Shown here piece by piece: positions 27,877 to 35,727 of a stretch of 64,000 bases of DNA; within the stretch, counting starts at the first letter, position 1, and each line of letters starts with the position of its first letter. The notes under the pieces are model-generated. The model searched no databases. It saw only the letters and a program-made list of their open reading frames with translations, and was not told the origin of the DNA. The DNA is taken from NCBI RefSeq assembly GCF_040706535.1, contig NZ_JAPDRJ010000001.1, forward strand, positions 62,001 through 126,000. The letters run 5' to 3'. The DNA is from Lentisalinibacter orientalis. Lineage in GTDB: Bacteria > Pseudomonadota > Gammaproteobacteria > Steroidobacterales > Woeseiaceae. The position numbers were made by a program, and so were the translations under genes.

Positions 27877-27934
27877 CTCCATCGGTGCGGTTTCTGGCCG
27901 ACCGCTTGCCGATTCCTGTCTCCCGCGCCGGCCC

Positions 27935-28951
27935 TCAGGGGGCCAGGTTGGGATAATCCGGCAACATGCTCTGACCGTTCAGCGGCTTGTTCGCGCCGCG
28001 GTGACAGGTCGCGCAGTTCGCCTTCGGTGCATCGCCCTTTGGCCCGAGGCGATTCTCGGGATAGACGGGCTTCAGGGGCACCATGTACTCGGCGTTCAGG
28101 TTCCGCACCAGGGTCACACCGTGCCAGGAGGTGAGGCGCTGGGGCGTGCTCTCGTCCCACTGGGCGAAGGCCCGCGAGTTGTGGCAGAAGGTGCAGTTCA
28201 CGCCGAGCGAGGTGGACATGTGCATCATCAGGCCGTAGGTGTATTCCGTGGCCTGGATGCTCGCACCCTGGTTGTTCTTCTGCGGCAGTGCGCTGTCGGC
28301 GATCACGCGTACCTGGCGATAGTCGTCCAGGAACTGGTCGAACGGGTCGCCGGGCAGTGACGAATAGGCCACCGATGCCATCCCGCCGATGTTCTGGGTA
28401 CCGTTGTCGGCCGTGAAGCCGGCAGCCGACTCCCGCGGCAGCTGGTCGAACCAGATCTCGCCGGGCACGTTCTGGCCGCGGTGACAGGTGTAACAGGTCA
28501 CGCCGGTCTGCTTGACGTGGTCCTGCCAGTTGCCGTTGATGTCCAGGTTCATCTGCAGCATCCGCCGCGACACGGTCTTGGTGTACAGCGAGTCGTCGGC
28601 GAAGTTCTCGCCGACGTGGCAGTAGTTGCAGCCCTGTTCCGGCGACACCCACTCGGTAATGGCCAGCATCAGGCGCGTGAACTCGCCCACGGAGAGATCG
28701 CCGAGAACCTGAACGTTCTGGTAGATGTCCCTCGCCTTCGGGCCGTCGGTGCTCGACGGCGGCTGAGGCGCGGGAACCGCGTGCAGGTCCGCGTTCGCGG
28801 CAATGGTCTCGGGGCTCTTGACGAGCTCCATGGCCGTGCCGCGATAGCCGACCTGTTCGGTCTCCTGGGGCGGCCACTCGCAGCCCGCCGTGGCGAGCAG
28901 CACCGCAGCCGTCAACAGCCACCCTGCGGGTTTCATTGTCCAGTTTCTCAT
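27935..28951 (-). CDS. pufC: Photosynthetic reaction centre tetraheme cytochrome c subunit
   Basis: The 338-residue lipoprotein has lipobox ATAGC with Cys24 as the anchor and four heme motifs: CNYCH, CYTCH, CTFCH and CATCH. Methionine sixth ligands precede the hemes (for example RLMLAIT and RRMLQMN). It re-reduces the photo-oxidised special pair on the periplasmic side. The ATG at 28951 overlaps the pufM stop; the open frame extends back into pufM but is not coding. It is the last gene of the crtEF-bchCXYZ-puf transcription unit. Confidence 0.97.
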   Translation of the reverse strand: MRNWTMKPAGWLLTAAVLLATAGCEWPPQETEQVGYRGTAMELVKSPETIAANADLHAVPAPQPPSSTDGPKARDIYQNVQVLGDLSVGEFTRLMLAITEWVSPEQGCNYCHVGENFADDSLYTKTVSRRMLQMNLDINGNWQDHVKQTGVTCYTCHRGQNVPGEIWFDQLPRESAAGFTADNGTQNIGGMASVAYSSLPGDPFDQFLDDYRQVRVIADSALPQKNNQGASIQATEYTYGLMMHMSTSLGVNCTFCHNSRAFAQWDESTPQRLTSWHGVTLVRNLNAEYMVPLKPVYPENRLGPKGDAPKANCATCHRGANKPLNGQSMLPDYPNLAP

Positions 28952-29928
28952 TGCGGACCTCCCGGCAGCATGCCCGGATCTGCCGGTACTTCGGGGAAGA
29001 CCAGCGGATAGGCCGGAGCGATGCCGTGCTTGACACCCCACAGGTACCAGTTGTCGACCACCGTGCCGGTCAGCAGGATGCCGATGCCGCCGGTCAGCGG
29101 ACACAGCACCGCAAACCACCAGGCCCAGCGGTGGATGGACTCGATGTTGGCGTTGAAGCCCATGGTCCAGCGCCAGAACAGGCCCATGCGCTCCGAGGCG
29201 GTGCCCCGGTCCACGATCTGCTCCACCTCGCGGTCGCCGCCGTAGCGTCCCGTCGCCAGCACCGTGGCGCCGTGCATCGCGAACAGCAGCGTGGCGCCGT
29301 ACAGGAAGGCGATGGACAGCATGTGGAACGGGTTGTAGAACAGGTTGCCGTAGCGGATCGAGAAGGCCGCGGTCCAGTCGAGATGCGGGAAGATGCCGAA
29401 CGGCACCGCCTCACCCCAGCTGCCCATCAGCACCGGCCGGATGAAGCCTAGCACGAGATACAGCCAGATGGCGGCCGCGAAGGCCCACGCCACGTGGGTG
29501 CCCATGCCGAGCGCGCGGGCGCGCCGGTACATCCTGAGCCACCACAGTCCGATGGATGCGGTCAGGAAGAATCCCGCCAGCAGCCACCAGCCGCCTTCCG
29601 CGAGCGGCGGCAGACTGAGACCGTACTCCGGCGACGGCGGCTCGAGCGCGAGCCACGGCAGCTGCCGGACGAACTGGATCGGATCCCAGTTGACCGAGGC
29701 CCACATGTTCAGACCGATGATCTCGATGGCTATGAAGCCGCAGATGAGCGAGGAGAGTCCCAGCCAGCCCAGATAGAACGGGCCCACCTGGGCGTCGCCG
29801 ATCTTGCCGAACCAGTACTGCAGTCTCGGTGACCCCAGCCGCGGCCAGCTGCCGGGCGGCAGCGCCACCCCGGGCTCGGGCGGCATGTTCACCTGCACCT
29901 GGGTAAATATGTTCTGGTATTGCGCCAT
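28948..29928 (-). CDS. pufM: Photosynthetic reaction centre M subunit
   Basis: The 326-residue polytopic protein is a clear PufM: N-terminal YQNIFTQVQV, PRLGSPRLQYWFGKIGDAQVG-like loop in part, five membrane helices, and WRWTMGFNANIESIHRW near residue 260, which contains an iron-ligand His. It binds bacteriochlorophyll, bacteriopheophytin, quinone and the non-heme iron together with PufL. It follows pufL by 15 bases and overlaps pufC. Length is normal for reaction centres with a cytochrome subunit. Confidence 0.97.
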   Translation of the reverse strand: MAQYQNIFTQVQVNMPPEPGVALPPGSWPRLGSPRLQYWFGKIGDAQVGPFYLGWLGLSSLICGFIAIEIIGLNMWASVNWDPIQFVRQLPWLALEPPSPEYGLSLPPLAEGGWWLLAGFFLTASIGLWWLRMYRRARALGMGTHVAWAFAAAIWLYLVLGFIRPVLMGSWGEAVPFGIFPHLDWTAAFSIRYGNLFYNPFHMLSIAFLYGATLLFAMHGATVLATGRYGGDREVEQIVDRGTASERMGLFWRWTMGFNANIESIHRWAWWFAVLCPLTGGIGILLTGTVVDNWYLWGVKHGIAPAYPLVFPEVPADPGMLPGGPQ

Positions 29929-29943
29929 GTTCGTTCCCCTTTC

Positions 29944-30768
29944 CTAGCGCCAGATCGGCAGATCGAGCCACCAGTTCCACCACTCGGGCCAGCCGCGCGT
30001 CCAGAACGGGCCGCTGATCACGATGCAGACGGCGCTCCAGAAACCGGCCGACAGGGCCAGGAACAGGCCGAGGCGGTGGATGCCGAGCGCGCCGATGGAA
30101 TAGCCGATTGCGTCACGGAAGTAGGTGTTCTCGTGTTCGCCGCCTTTCACCACCTGGCCTTTCTTCGGGTTGGCCGCCGACAGGATCAGCGAGCCGTGCA
30201 GCGACAGTGCCAGTGTCGTCGTGAAGAAGAAGGTCACCGCGATCATGTGCGCGGGGTTGTAGTGGAAGTGCAGGTACTGGTAGCCCACGTTGGAGACCCA
30301 GTCGAGATGACTGAGGATCCCGTAGGGGAAGCCGTGTCCCCAGGCACCCAGCAGCACCGGGCGGATCACTACCAGCGTGAAGTACGCGAAGATTGCAACG
30401 CCGAAGGCGATGGGGACGTGATACCCCATGCCGAGCTTGCGTGATATCTCCGCCTGGCGCAGCGCCCATGAGACGAACGCGCCCAGCGCGCAGAAGGTGA
30501 TGAGCTGCCAGAGCCCCCCTTCCTTGAGCGGTGCGAGGGCGAGACCGTAGCTCAGATCCGGCGGTGCGATATTGATCTGCCAGATATTCCAGGTCGGCCC
30601 TATCGCCGCGCCATAGATGATCAGGAGCGTCCCGAGAACGGTAAAGAAGATGGTGGTGACTCCGAAGAAGCCGACCCAGAACGGGCCGACCCAGAAATCG
30701 AACAGGTCGCCACCGATGAACGTACCGCCACGAACGCGATATTTTCTTTCAAAGCTGAGCATCGCCAT
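29944..30768 (-). CDS. pufL: Photosynthetic reaction centre L subunit
   Basis: The 274-residue protein begins MAMLSFERKYRVRGGTFIGG and carries the DFWVGPFWVGFFGV segment diagnostic of PufL. Conserved His-containing stretches SHLDWVSNVGYQYLHFHYNPAH (special-pair region, shown only in part here) and a late GIHRLGLFLAL with an iron-ligand His are visible. It pairs with PufM. ATGs at 30768 and 30762 are both possible; GGAG lies upstream of both. Two stem-loops separate it from pufA. Confidence 0.97.
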   Translation of the reverse strand: MAMLSFERKYRVRGGTFIGGDLFDFWVGPFWVGFFGVTTIFFTVLGTLLIIYGAAIGPTWNIWQINIAPPDLSYGLALAPLKEGGLWQLITFCALGAFVSWALRQAEISRKLGMGYHVPIAFGVAIFAYFTLVVIRPVLLGAWGHGFPYGILSHLDWVSNVGYQYLHFHYNPAHMIAVTFFFTTTLALSLHGSLILSAANPKKGQVVKGGEHENTYFRDAIGYSIGALGIHRLGLFLALSAGFWSAVCIVISGPFWTRGWPEWWNWWLDLPIWR

Positions 30769-30788
30769 CGCTTTTAATCTCCGTCAGG

Positions 30789-30806
30789 GCCGCGTTCGCA
30801 CGCGGC
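30789..30806 (-). other. Stem-loop just upstream of pufL
   Basis: GCCGCG (30789-30794) and CGCGGC (30801-30806) form a six-base stem with a six-base loop, about 20 bases before the pufL start on the transcribed strand. It could affect pufL translation or mRNA decay. Confidence 0.5.
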
Positions 30807-30824
30807 TCCATGTAGTCCGCAGAG

Positions 30825-30867
30825 GGTGGCGGGCAGGGTCGGGCAGGCCCTGGGCCTGCCCACCACC
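30825..30867 (-). other. Strong stem-loop between pufA and pufL
   Basis: GGGCAGGCCC (30841-30850) and GGGCCTGCCC (30852-30861) are perfectly complementary, and outer arms GGTGG (30825-30829) and CCACC (30863-30867) can extend the structure. In Rhodobacter, hairpins at this position protect the pufBA message from 3' decay so that LH1 is made in excess over reaction centre. The same role here is inferred from position. Confidence 0.65.
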
Positions 30868-30884
30868 TCCGGCGGTCGACGCGG

Positions 30885-31091
30885 TTACGTCAGTCTGGCG
30901 ACCCGTGCGGGCTGCTCTAGCGGCGCGGTGGCCGCCGGCAGGTCCTGCGCCGAAGCACTCGGGCCTTCTATCCAGTTGAACCGATCCGTGCTGAGCAGGA
31001 TGAAATGGATCAACAGGGCCAGCACGAAAAGGAACGTGAACAACGCGATCAGCGTCCTCCGCGGATCGAATAGTTGCCATAAACGCCACAT
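30885..31091 (-). CDS. pufA: Light-harvesting 1 alpha polypeptide
   Basis: The 68-residue protein has the LH1 alpha pattern: MWRLWQLFDPRRTL, one membrane helix, LLIHFILLST with His29 as the bacteriochlorophyll ligand, and RFNW after the helix. The C-terminus is polar and Ala/Pro-rich. A strong ribosome-binding site (AAGGAGG, seven bases before ATG) overlaps the pufB stop. It forms alpha-beta pairs with PufB around the reaction centre. Confidence 0.96.
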   Translation of the reverse strand: MWRLWQLFDPRRTLIALFTFLFVLALLIHFILLSTDRFNWIEGPSASAQDLPAATAPLEQPARVARLT

Positions 31092-31103
31092 ATTCTTTCC
31101 TCC

Positions 31104-31316
31104 TTATGACAGGTACTGGATGAGCGGTTCAGCAGCCATCCGCGCACCATCGATGAGGGACGCATAGCCACCTTCCGGCGGAAGCCACGGCCGCCATTGC
31201 CACACTAGGAAGTGCGCAACGATGGCGATTGCCGTGAACACGATGAAGCTAACGACGAACAGCTTGTGGAAAGCCTGTGCTTGTTCGTCTGTCAGCCCGG
31301 TGAAAGACTCAGACAT
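31104..31316 (-). CDS. pufB: Light-harvesting 1 beta polypeptide with long C-terminal tail
   Basis: The 70-residue protein starts at ATG 31316 behind GGAGGTGA. It has the beta signature GLTDEQAQAFHKLF, His17, a membrane helix, IVAHFLVWQWRPW with His35 as chlorophyll ligand, and then about 26 further residues (LPPEGGYASLIDGARMAAEP and beyond). LH1 beta chains usually end within a few residues of the RPW motif, so this tail is unusual. The chlorophyll site and helix look intact. It lies 12 bases before pufA. Confidence 0.94.
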   Translation of the reverse strand: MSESFTGLTDEQAQAFHKLFVVSFIVFTAIAIVAHFLVWQWRPWLPPEGGYASLIDGARMAAEPLIQYLS

Positions 31317-31353
31317 ATATCTCACCTCCAGATCGGCCTCGCGGCCGGTTACC

Positions 31354-31368
31354 GCGCAAATCCCGCGC
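31354..31368. repeat. 15-bp dispersed repeat, copy 2
   Basis: GCGCAAATCCCGCGC here is identical to 4875-4889 in the guaD terminator region. Both copies lie between genes and next to GCGGG-containing stems, suggesting a small palindromic intergenic element. Confidence 0.45.
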
Positions 31369-31405
31369 GGCGGGGATGGCCGTGACCAGGACCACGACCC
31401 CTTCC

Positions 31406-31422
31406 CGTCCCCTCAGGGGACG
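31406..31422 (-). other. Stem-loop between the pufQ-like gene and pufB
   Basis: CGTCCCC (31406-31412) and GGGGACG (31416-31422) form a seven-base stem with loop TCA, about 90 bases before pufB. It could mark an mRNA processing point or 5' stabiliser for the pufBA message. There is no T-tract on the transcribed side, so it is not a typical terminator. Confidence 0.5.
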
Positions 31423-31434
31423 AAACTTCCGGAC

Positions 31435-31671
31435 TCAGGCCATGAAGGCGAACGGCACGTAGGTGTTCGCCATGGCCCGGGCCTCTTCGAATATCGACAT
31501 GTCGGCCGGCGCGCCCGGGGGCACGTTGCGCCAGCGACGCGGCAGCAGCCGGCCGGCAATCGCGATCATCAGGAAGATCGTGAATCCCACCGCGAATATC
31601 AGGTGATACTGCTTCGCGCCGCGGGCCGACAGGCTCGCTCTTGCATCCATCGTCTTGTGCATTTCAGCCAT
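31435..31671 (-). CDS. pufQ: PufQ-like small membrane protein
   Basis: The 78-residue protein has a polar N-terminus (to about residue 20), one membrane helix (YHLIFAVGFTIFLMIAIAG), a basic stretch RLLPRRWRN, and a C-terminal FEEARAMANTYVPFAF. Size, topology, the acidic/Ala-rich C-terminal segment and position between bchZ and pufB match PufQ, a small protein that helps bacteriochlorophyll synthesis or delivery. Overall identity to known PufQ appears low. AGGAG precedes the ATG by nine bases, so expression is likely. Confidence 0.65.
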   Translation of the reverse strand: MAEMHKTMDARASLSARGAKQYHLIFAVGFTIFLMIAIAGRLLPRRWRNVPPGAPADMSIFEEARAMANTYVPFAFMA

Positions 31672-31704
31672 CAGTCTTCTCTCCTCATGTCCCCAACGGA
31701 CCGT

Positions 31705-33156
31705 TCATGCCGCCCGTCCTTCTTTCAGCGCGGCCCGGGCGTCGGCCACGTGTTCTTCGGTCACCCGCTCTTCGCCCCGGCTGCGCGCCCGGCGCTCGGC
31801 GGCGTCGCGCAGGCGCTTCGCCGCGGAGATCCGGATCAGCACCGGCAGCTCCTCCACCACCCGGTCCAGGTCCGCCTTGGCGGCGTCCTCCCAGGGCAGC
31901 TCCTGGTGCAGCCGCGTGGGCGTGGCCTCGACGCTGTCCATGTCGGTGGCCAGCGGCAGGATGTGGAACAGCGCGTCGAACAGCGCATTGCACACCTCCT
32001 GCACCACGTAGGTGGCGCCCGCATAACCCATGAACGGCGTGCCCGTGTGCCGGCGGATCGCCGTGCCCGGGAACGAGGCCGGGATGTACATGGCCCGTGA
32101 GCCGTTCTCGGCGAGATACATGCGCTCGTTGTAGCTGCCGAACAGGATCAGGGGCGTCTTCTCCCGCACCGCTGCACGCACGGCTTCGTTGTCGGGCTTC
32201 TTCCCCGCGCTGCGTGCGAACGAGAACGTGCAGGGCAGACCGAGTTCGTGTTCCAGGTAATTCCGCAGGCCGCGCTCGTAGGTCTCGTTGGCCACCACGG
32301 CGAAGCTCGCCGTACCGAAGAAGTCCTGGGTGACCGAGCGCCACAGGTCCCACACCGGCTTGATGGTGGTGTGTTTCTCGCGCTCGATGAACGGCTCCGG
32401 ATCGAGATCCAGCAGCTCGCCCAGCTTGCGCAGGAACTTGGTCGTCGAATGCACGCCGATCGGCGCCTGCAGATAGGGGCGCTCCAGCGTCTCGCACAGC
32501 AGCCGGCCGAACTCCCGGTACATGCAGACGTTCACCTCGGCATCCGAGAGCTTCTGCACGTCGGCGAGATGGCTGCCTAGCGGGAACACCATATTGACTT
32601 CGGCGCCGATGCCCTCCACCAGCCGCCGGATCTCGGCGAGATCGGAGACCGTGTTGAAGTAGCCGTAGATCGGGCCGATGATGTTGACCAGCGGCTTCTC
32701 GCCGTCCTTGCGCTTCTTCGGCTTGCGGATGCGTTTCGTGCCGTACTCCGTCCACAGCCACTGCATCGCGCGGTTGGCACTCTGCCACTGGTCCTCGTCG
32801 ATGGTGCGCGGCAGGAAGCGCTTGATGTTGGTGCCTTCCGGCGTCACGCCGCCGCCGATCATCTCGGCGATGGAGCCGGTCACGACCACCGAAGGCAGAT
32901 CCGGATCCAGCGTGGCGTGGGCCCGCTTCATGGCTTCTTCCGTGCCGTGCTGGCCGAGCTCGTCCTCGCCGAGCCCCGTCACCACGACGGGCAGCTCGTG
33001 GGGCGGCAGGCCGTCGGTGTAGTGCAGCACGGAGGTCACGGGCAGGTTCTCGCAGCCCACCGGACCGTCGATGATGACCTGCAGGCCCTTGATGGCGGTG
33101 AAGACGTACACCGACCCCCAGTAGCCGCCCGCCCGATCCATATCCAGAACCAGCAT
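31705..33156 (-). CDS. bchZ: Chlorophyllide a reductase subunit Z
   Basis: The 483-residue protein is the BchZ subunit of the nitrogenase-like chlorophyllide a reductase (with BchX and BchY), which reduces ring B on the way to bacteriochlorophyll. It shows LDMDRAGGYWGSVYVFTAIK at the start, DGPVGCENLPVTSV with a cluster-ligand Cys, and NIIGPIYGYFNTVSDL. The ATG at 33156 shares one base with the bchY stop (TGATG); the frame remains open into bchY but that is not coding. In Rhodobacter the puf promoter lies near this gene's end; no clear promoter was recognised here. Confidence 0.97.
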   Translation of the reverse strand: MLVLDMDRAGGYWGSVYVFTAIKGLQVIIDGPVGCENLPVTSVLHYTDGLPPHELPVVVTGLGEDELGQHGTEEAMKRAHATLDPDLPSVVVTGSIAEMIGGGVTPEGTNIKRFLPRTIDEDQWQSANRAMQWLWTEYGTKRIRKPKKRKDGEKPLVNIIGPIYGYFNTVSDLAEIRRLVEGIGAEVNMVFPLGSHLADVQKLSDAEVNVCMYREFGRLLCETLERPYLQAPIGVHSTTKFLRKLGELLDLDPEPFIEREKHTTIKPVWDLWRSVTQDFFGTASFAVVANETYERGLRNYLEHELGLPCTFSFARSAGKKPDNEAVRAAVREKTPLILFGSYNERMYLAENGSRAMYIPASFPGTAIRRHTGTPFMGYAGATYVVQEVCNALFDALFHILPLATDMDSVEATPTRLHQELPWEDAAKADLDRVVEELPVLIRISAAKRLRDAAERRARSRGEERVTEEHVADARAALKEGRAA

Positions 33157-34682
33157 CAGACCATCGCCTCCGACGCCTTTTTCTTCGCCAGCCTCTCGAG
33201 CTGACGGCGGTAGTTCTCGCGGAACTCGGGGCGCTCCGCCGGCCGGTCCTCCCAGACGCCCGCCGTATCCCCGGAGCCGACGCCTTCGAAGAACGCCCGC
33301 ATCTCGTCGAAGCGGGTCTTGTTGGCGAGCGCCGCATTGACGACCTGCGCCAGCGAGCCCGCGCCGGCGGGGCCCATCAGCGGCCGCGCCGAGATCAGGT
33401 TGGTGAAGTACAGGCCGGGTATCGCCAGTTCCTTCGCCTTCTGCACCACCGGGGTGGTGCCGATGGCGAGATCGGGCTCGAACTCGCGCATGGCGGCCAG
33501 GTCCTGCTCGAGCGAGGCCCGGAACTGCACCTGGACGCCTTTCGCCTCCAGCCATTCGCGGTCGGCGTCGGACCAGCGGGTGCGCGGACAGGCGCTGCCC
33601 ACGTAGCGGACGTCCGCACCGCTCTCCACCAGCAGCCGTGCCACCAGCAACTCGGAGCCTTCGTAACCGGACAGGGTAATGCGCCCGTTGATCGGCGCCT
33701 CCGCGAGCGCGCCGCGGATTGCCGGCAGCACCGCGTTCTTCGCCGCGGCGATGCGCTCGGCGGGCACGTTGCAGGCCTCTCCGATCGCCTCCAGCCACGC
33801 GGCGGTGCCGTCGTGACCCACCGGAGCCGAGCCGACGATCGGCCGACCGGCCGCCTCGAACTCCCGGAAGGAAGCGGTGTAGAACGGATGGATGGCGGCG
33901 GCCACGGCGCAGTCCAGCGCCGCGTACAGCTCGCGCCATTCCCGGGTCGGGACCACCGGGCCGGCGGCGAGACCCATGGGCTCGAGCATCATGCCGATGC
34001 CGACCGGGTCGGCCGGGAACATCTCGCCCACCAGCGTCACGGTGGGCCGGTCCTCGACACCCTCGCGAGGCGCCTGCACCGGACCGTGCTCGGCTTCCGT
34101 GCGGGCATAGGCGAGCATGGCCCCGGCCAGCACGTCCTTCGCCTCGGCGTGGGTGGGCACCCCGAAGCCGGGCACGTCGATGCCGATGATGCGTACGCCG
34201 TTTATCTCCTTCGGCAGCAGGCGGAGCGGCACGCCGGAGGCCGTGGGCACGCAGAGATTCGTGATGACGATGGCGTCGTAATGCTCCGGGTCGGCCATCT
34301 TCTCCACGGCTTCCTTGATGTCCTCGTAGAGCCTGCCGGTGACCAGGGTCTCCGAGTTAAACGGCACATAGCCGACCGTGCGGCGGGCGCCGTAGAAATG
34401 CGAGGTGAAGGTGAGGCCGTAGACGCAGCAGGCCGAGCCCGACAGGATGGTGGCCGTGCGGCGCATGCGCAGGCCCACGCGCAGCGAGCCGAAGGCGGGG
34501 CACATGCTCTGGGGCTGGTCGTGGGGCCCCAGCGGATAATCCTCCGCGTAGCGCTCGAGCGCCTCGCCGTTGCCCGCCGCGGCCGCCGCCTCGCGCATCT
34601 TGTCGCGGCCGGCGTGGCAGCCATGGCCGTCCCCGCGGGTGGCCTCCACGTTGATGTCCGTCTTGTCGCTCTTGTCCGTCAT
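33156..34682 (-). CDS. bchY: Chlorophyllide a reductase subunit Y
   Basis: The 508-residue protein is the catalytic partner of BchZ. Visible markers include PQSMCPAFGSLRVGLRMRR, GSACCVYGLTF with cysteines positioned as cluster ligands, YVPFNSETLVTGRLYEDI, and IGIDVPGFGVPTHAEAKD-like sequence. The N-terminal 45 residues are charged and variable. It lies 22 bases after bchX and touches bchZ. Confidence 0.97.
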   Translation of the reverse strand: MTDKSDKTDINVEATRGDGHGCHAGRDKMREAAAAAGNGEALERYAEDYPLGPHDQPQSMCPAFGSLRVGLRMRRTATILSGSACCVYGLTFTSHFYGARRTVGYVPFNSETLVTGRLYEDIKEAVEKMADPEHYDAIVITNLCVPTASGVPLRLLPKEINGVRIIGIDVPGFGVPTHAEAKDVLAGAMLAYARTEAEHGPVQAPREGVEDRPTVTLVGEMFPADPVGIGMMLEPMGLAAGPVVPTREWRELYAALDCAVAAAIHPFYTASFREFEAAGRPIVGSAPVGHDGTAAWLEAIGEACNVPAERIAAAKNAVLPAIRGALAEAPINGRITLSGYEGSELLVARLLVESGADVRYVGSACPRTRWSDADREWLEAKGVQVQFRASLEQDLAAMREFEPDLAIGTTPVVQKAKELAIPGLYFTNLISARPLMGPAGAGSLAQVVNAALANKTRFDEMRAFFEGVGSGDTAGVWEDRPAERPEFRENYRRQLERLAKKKASEAMV

Positions 34683-34704
34683 TATTGTCGTTGCTGCCCC
34701 CGGC

Positions 34705-35727
34705 TCAGATCTGCTCGTAGACGACCTCCAGTGAAGGTTTCTCGACGTGGTTCTTGCCGCACATGTCCGCCTGGGTCGCCGGCTGCAGCTGGATGCCCCG
34801 GCCGACGTCCTCGGACTTGAACAGGTTCAGGAGGCCGTCGTGCTCCAGCGGCGTGGGATGCTGCGGCGGCGCGTCCGCCACGTTGCTGGCGAGTTCCTCG
34901 AACAGCGGCCCCCACTGACCGCCGGGCATGCCGACGATCTGATAGTTGGCGCTCTTGCGCCGGATGTCCTCGTCCGCCGGGATGGCGGAGAGCACGGGGA
35001 TGCCGACGGCATCCGCGAATGCGCTGGCTTCGCCGGTTCCGTCGTCCTTGTTGATGACCATGCCGGCCACGCCCACGTTGCCGCCCAGCTTGCGGAAGTA
35101 CTCCACCGCCGAGCAGACGTTGTTGGCGACATAGAGGGACTGCAGGTCGTTGGAGCCGACCACGATCACCTTCTGGCACATGTCGCGGGCGATCGGCAGG
35201 CCGAAGCCGCCGCACACCACGTCGCCGAGGAAGTCGAGCAGCACGTAGTCGAAGTCCCAGTCGTGGAAGCCGAGTTTCTCCATCAGCTCGAAGCCGTGGA
35301 TGATGCCGCGCCCGCCGCAGCCGCGGCCCACCTCGGGGCCGCCGAGTTCCATGGCGAAGACGCCGTCGCGCACGAAGCAGACGTCGCCGATCTCGACCTC
35401 CTCGCCGGCGAGCTTCTTCTTCGAGGACGTCTCGATGATGGTCGGGCAGGCCTTGCCGCCGAACAGCAGCGAGGTGGTGTCGCTCTTCGGATCGCAGCCG
35501 ATCAGCAACACCTTCTTGCCCTGCTGGGCCATCATGTAGCTCAGGTTGGAGAGCGTGAAGCTCTTGCCGATGCCGCCCTTGCCGTAGATGGCGATGATCT
35601 GCGTCTCTTTCGTGGCCTCGCCCGTGGGCACGGGATCGGGCTCTATGGAAGCCTCGGCCCGCAGCCTGGCCTGCATGCTGTCGGGAAGCTGCACGGTCAC
35701 GCCGCCCTCGGTTCGCCTTTCGCTCAT
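34705..35727 (-). CDS. bchX: Chlorophyllide a reductase iron protein subunit X
   Basis: The 340-residue protein resembles nitrogenase iron protein: P-loop YGKGGIGKSFTLSNLS near residue 50 and the two cluster Cys in GRGCGGRG and GDVVCGGFG. It transfers electrons to BchYZ with ATP hydrolysis. KKKLAGEEVEIGDVCF and other BchX-specific stretches separate it from BchL. Its ATG overlaps the bchC stop (ATGA), with GGGAGAG as the ribosome-binding site. Confidence 0.97.
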   Translation of the reverse strand: MSERRTEGGVTVQLPDSMQARLRAEASIEPDPVPTGEATKETQIIAIYGKGGIGKSFTLSNLSYMMAQQGKKVLLIGCDPKSDTTSLLFGGKACPTIIETSSKKKLAGEEVEIGDVCFVRDGVFAMELGGPEVGRGCGGRGIIHGFELMEKLGFHDWDFDYVLLDFLGDVVCGGFGLPIARDMCQKVIVVGSNDLQSLYVANNVCSAVEYFRKLGGNVGVAGMVINKDDGTGEASAFADAVGIPVLSAIPADEDIRRKSANYQIVGMPGGQWGPLFEELASNVADAPPQHPTPLEHDGLLNLFKSEDVGRGIQLQPATQADMCGKNHVEKPSLEVVYEQI

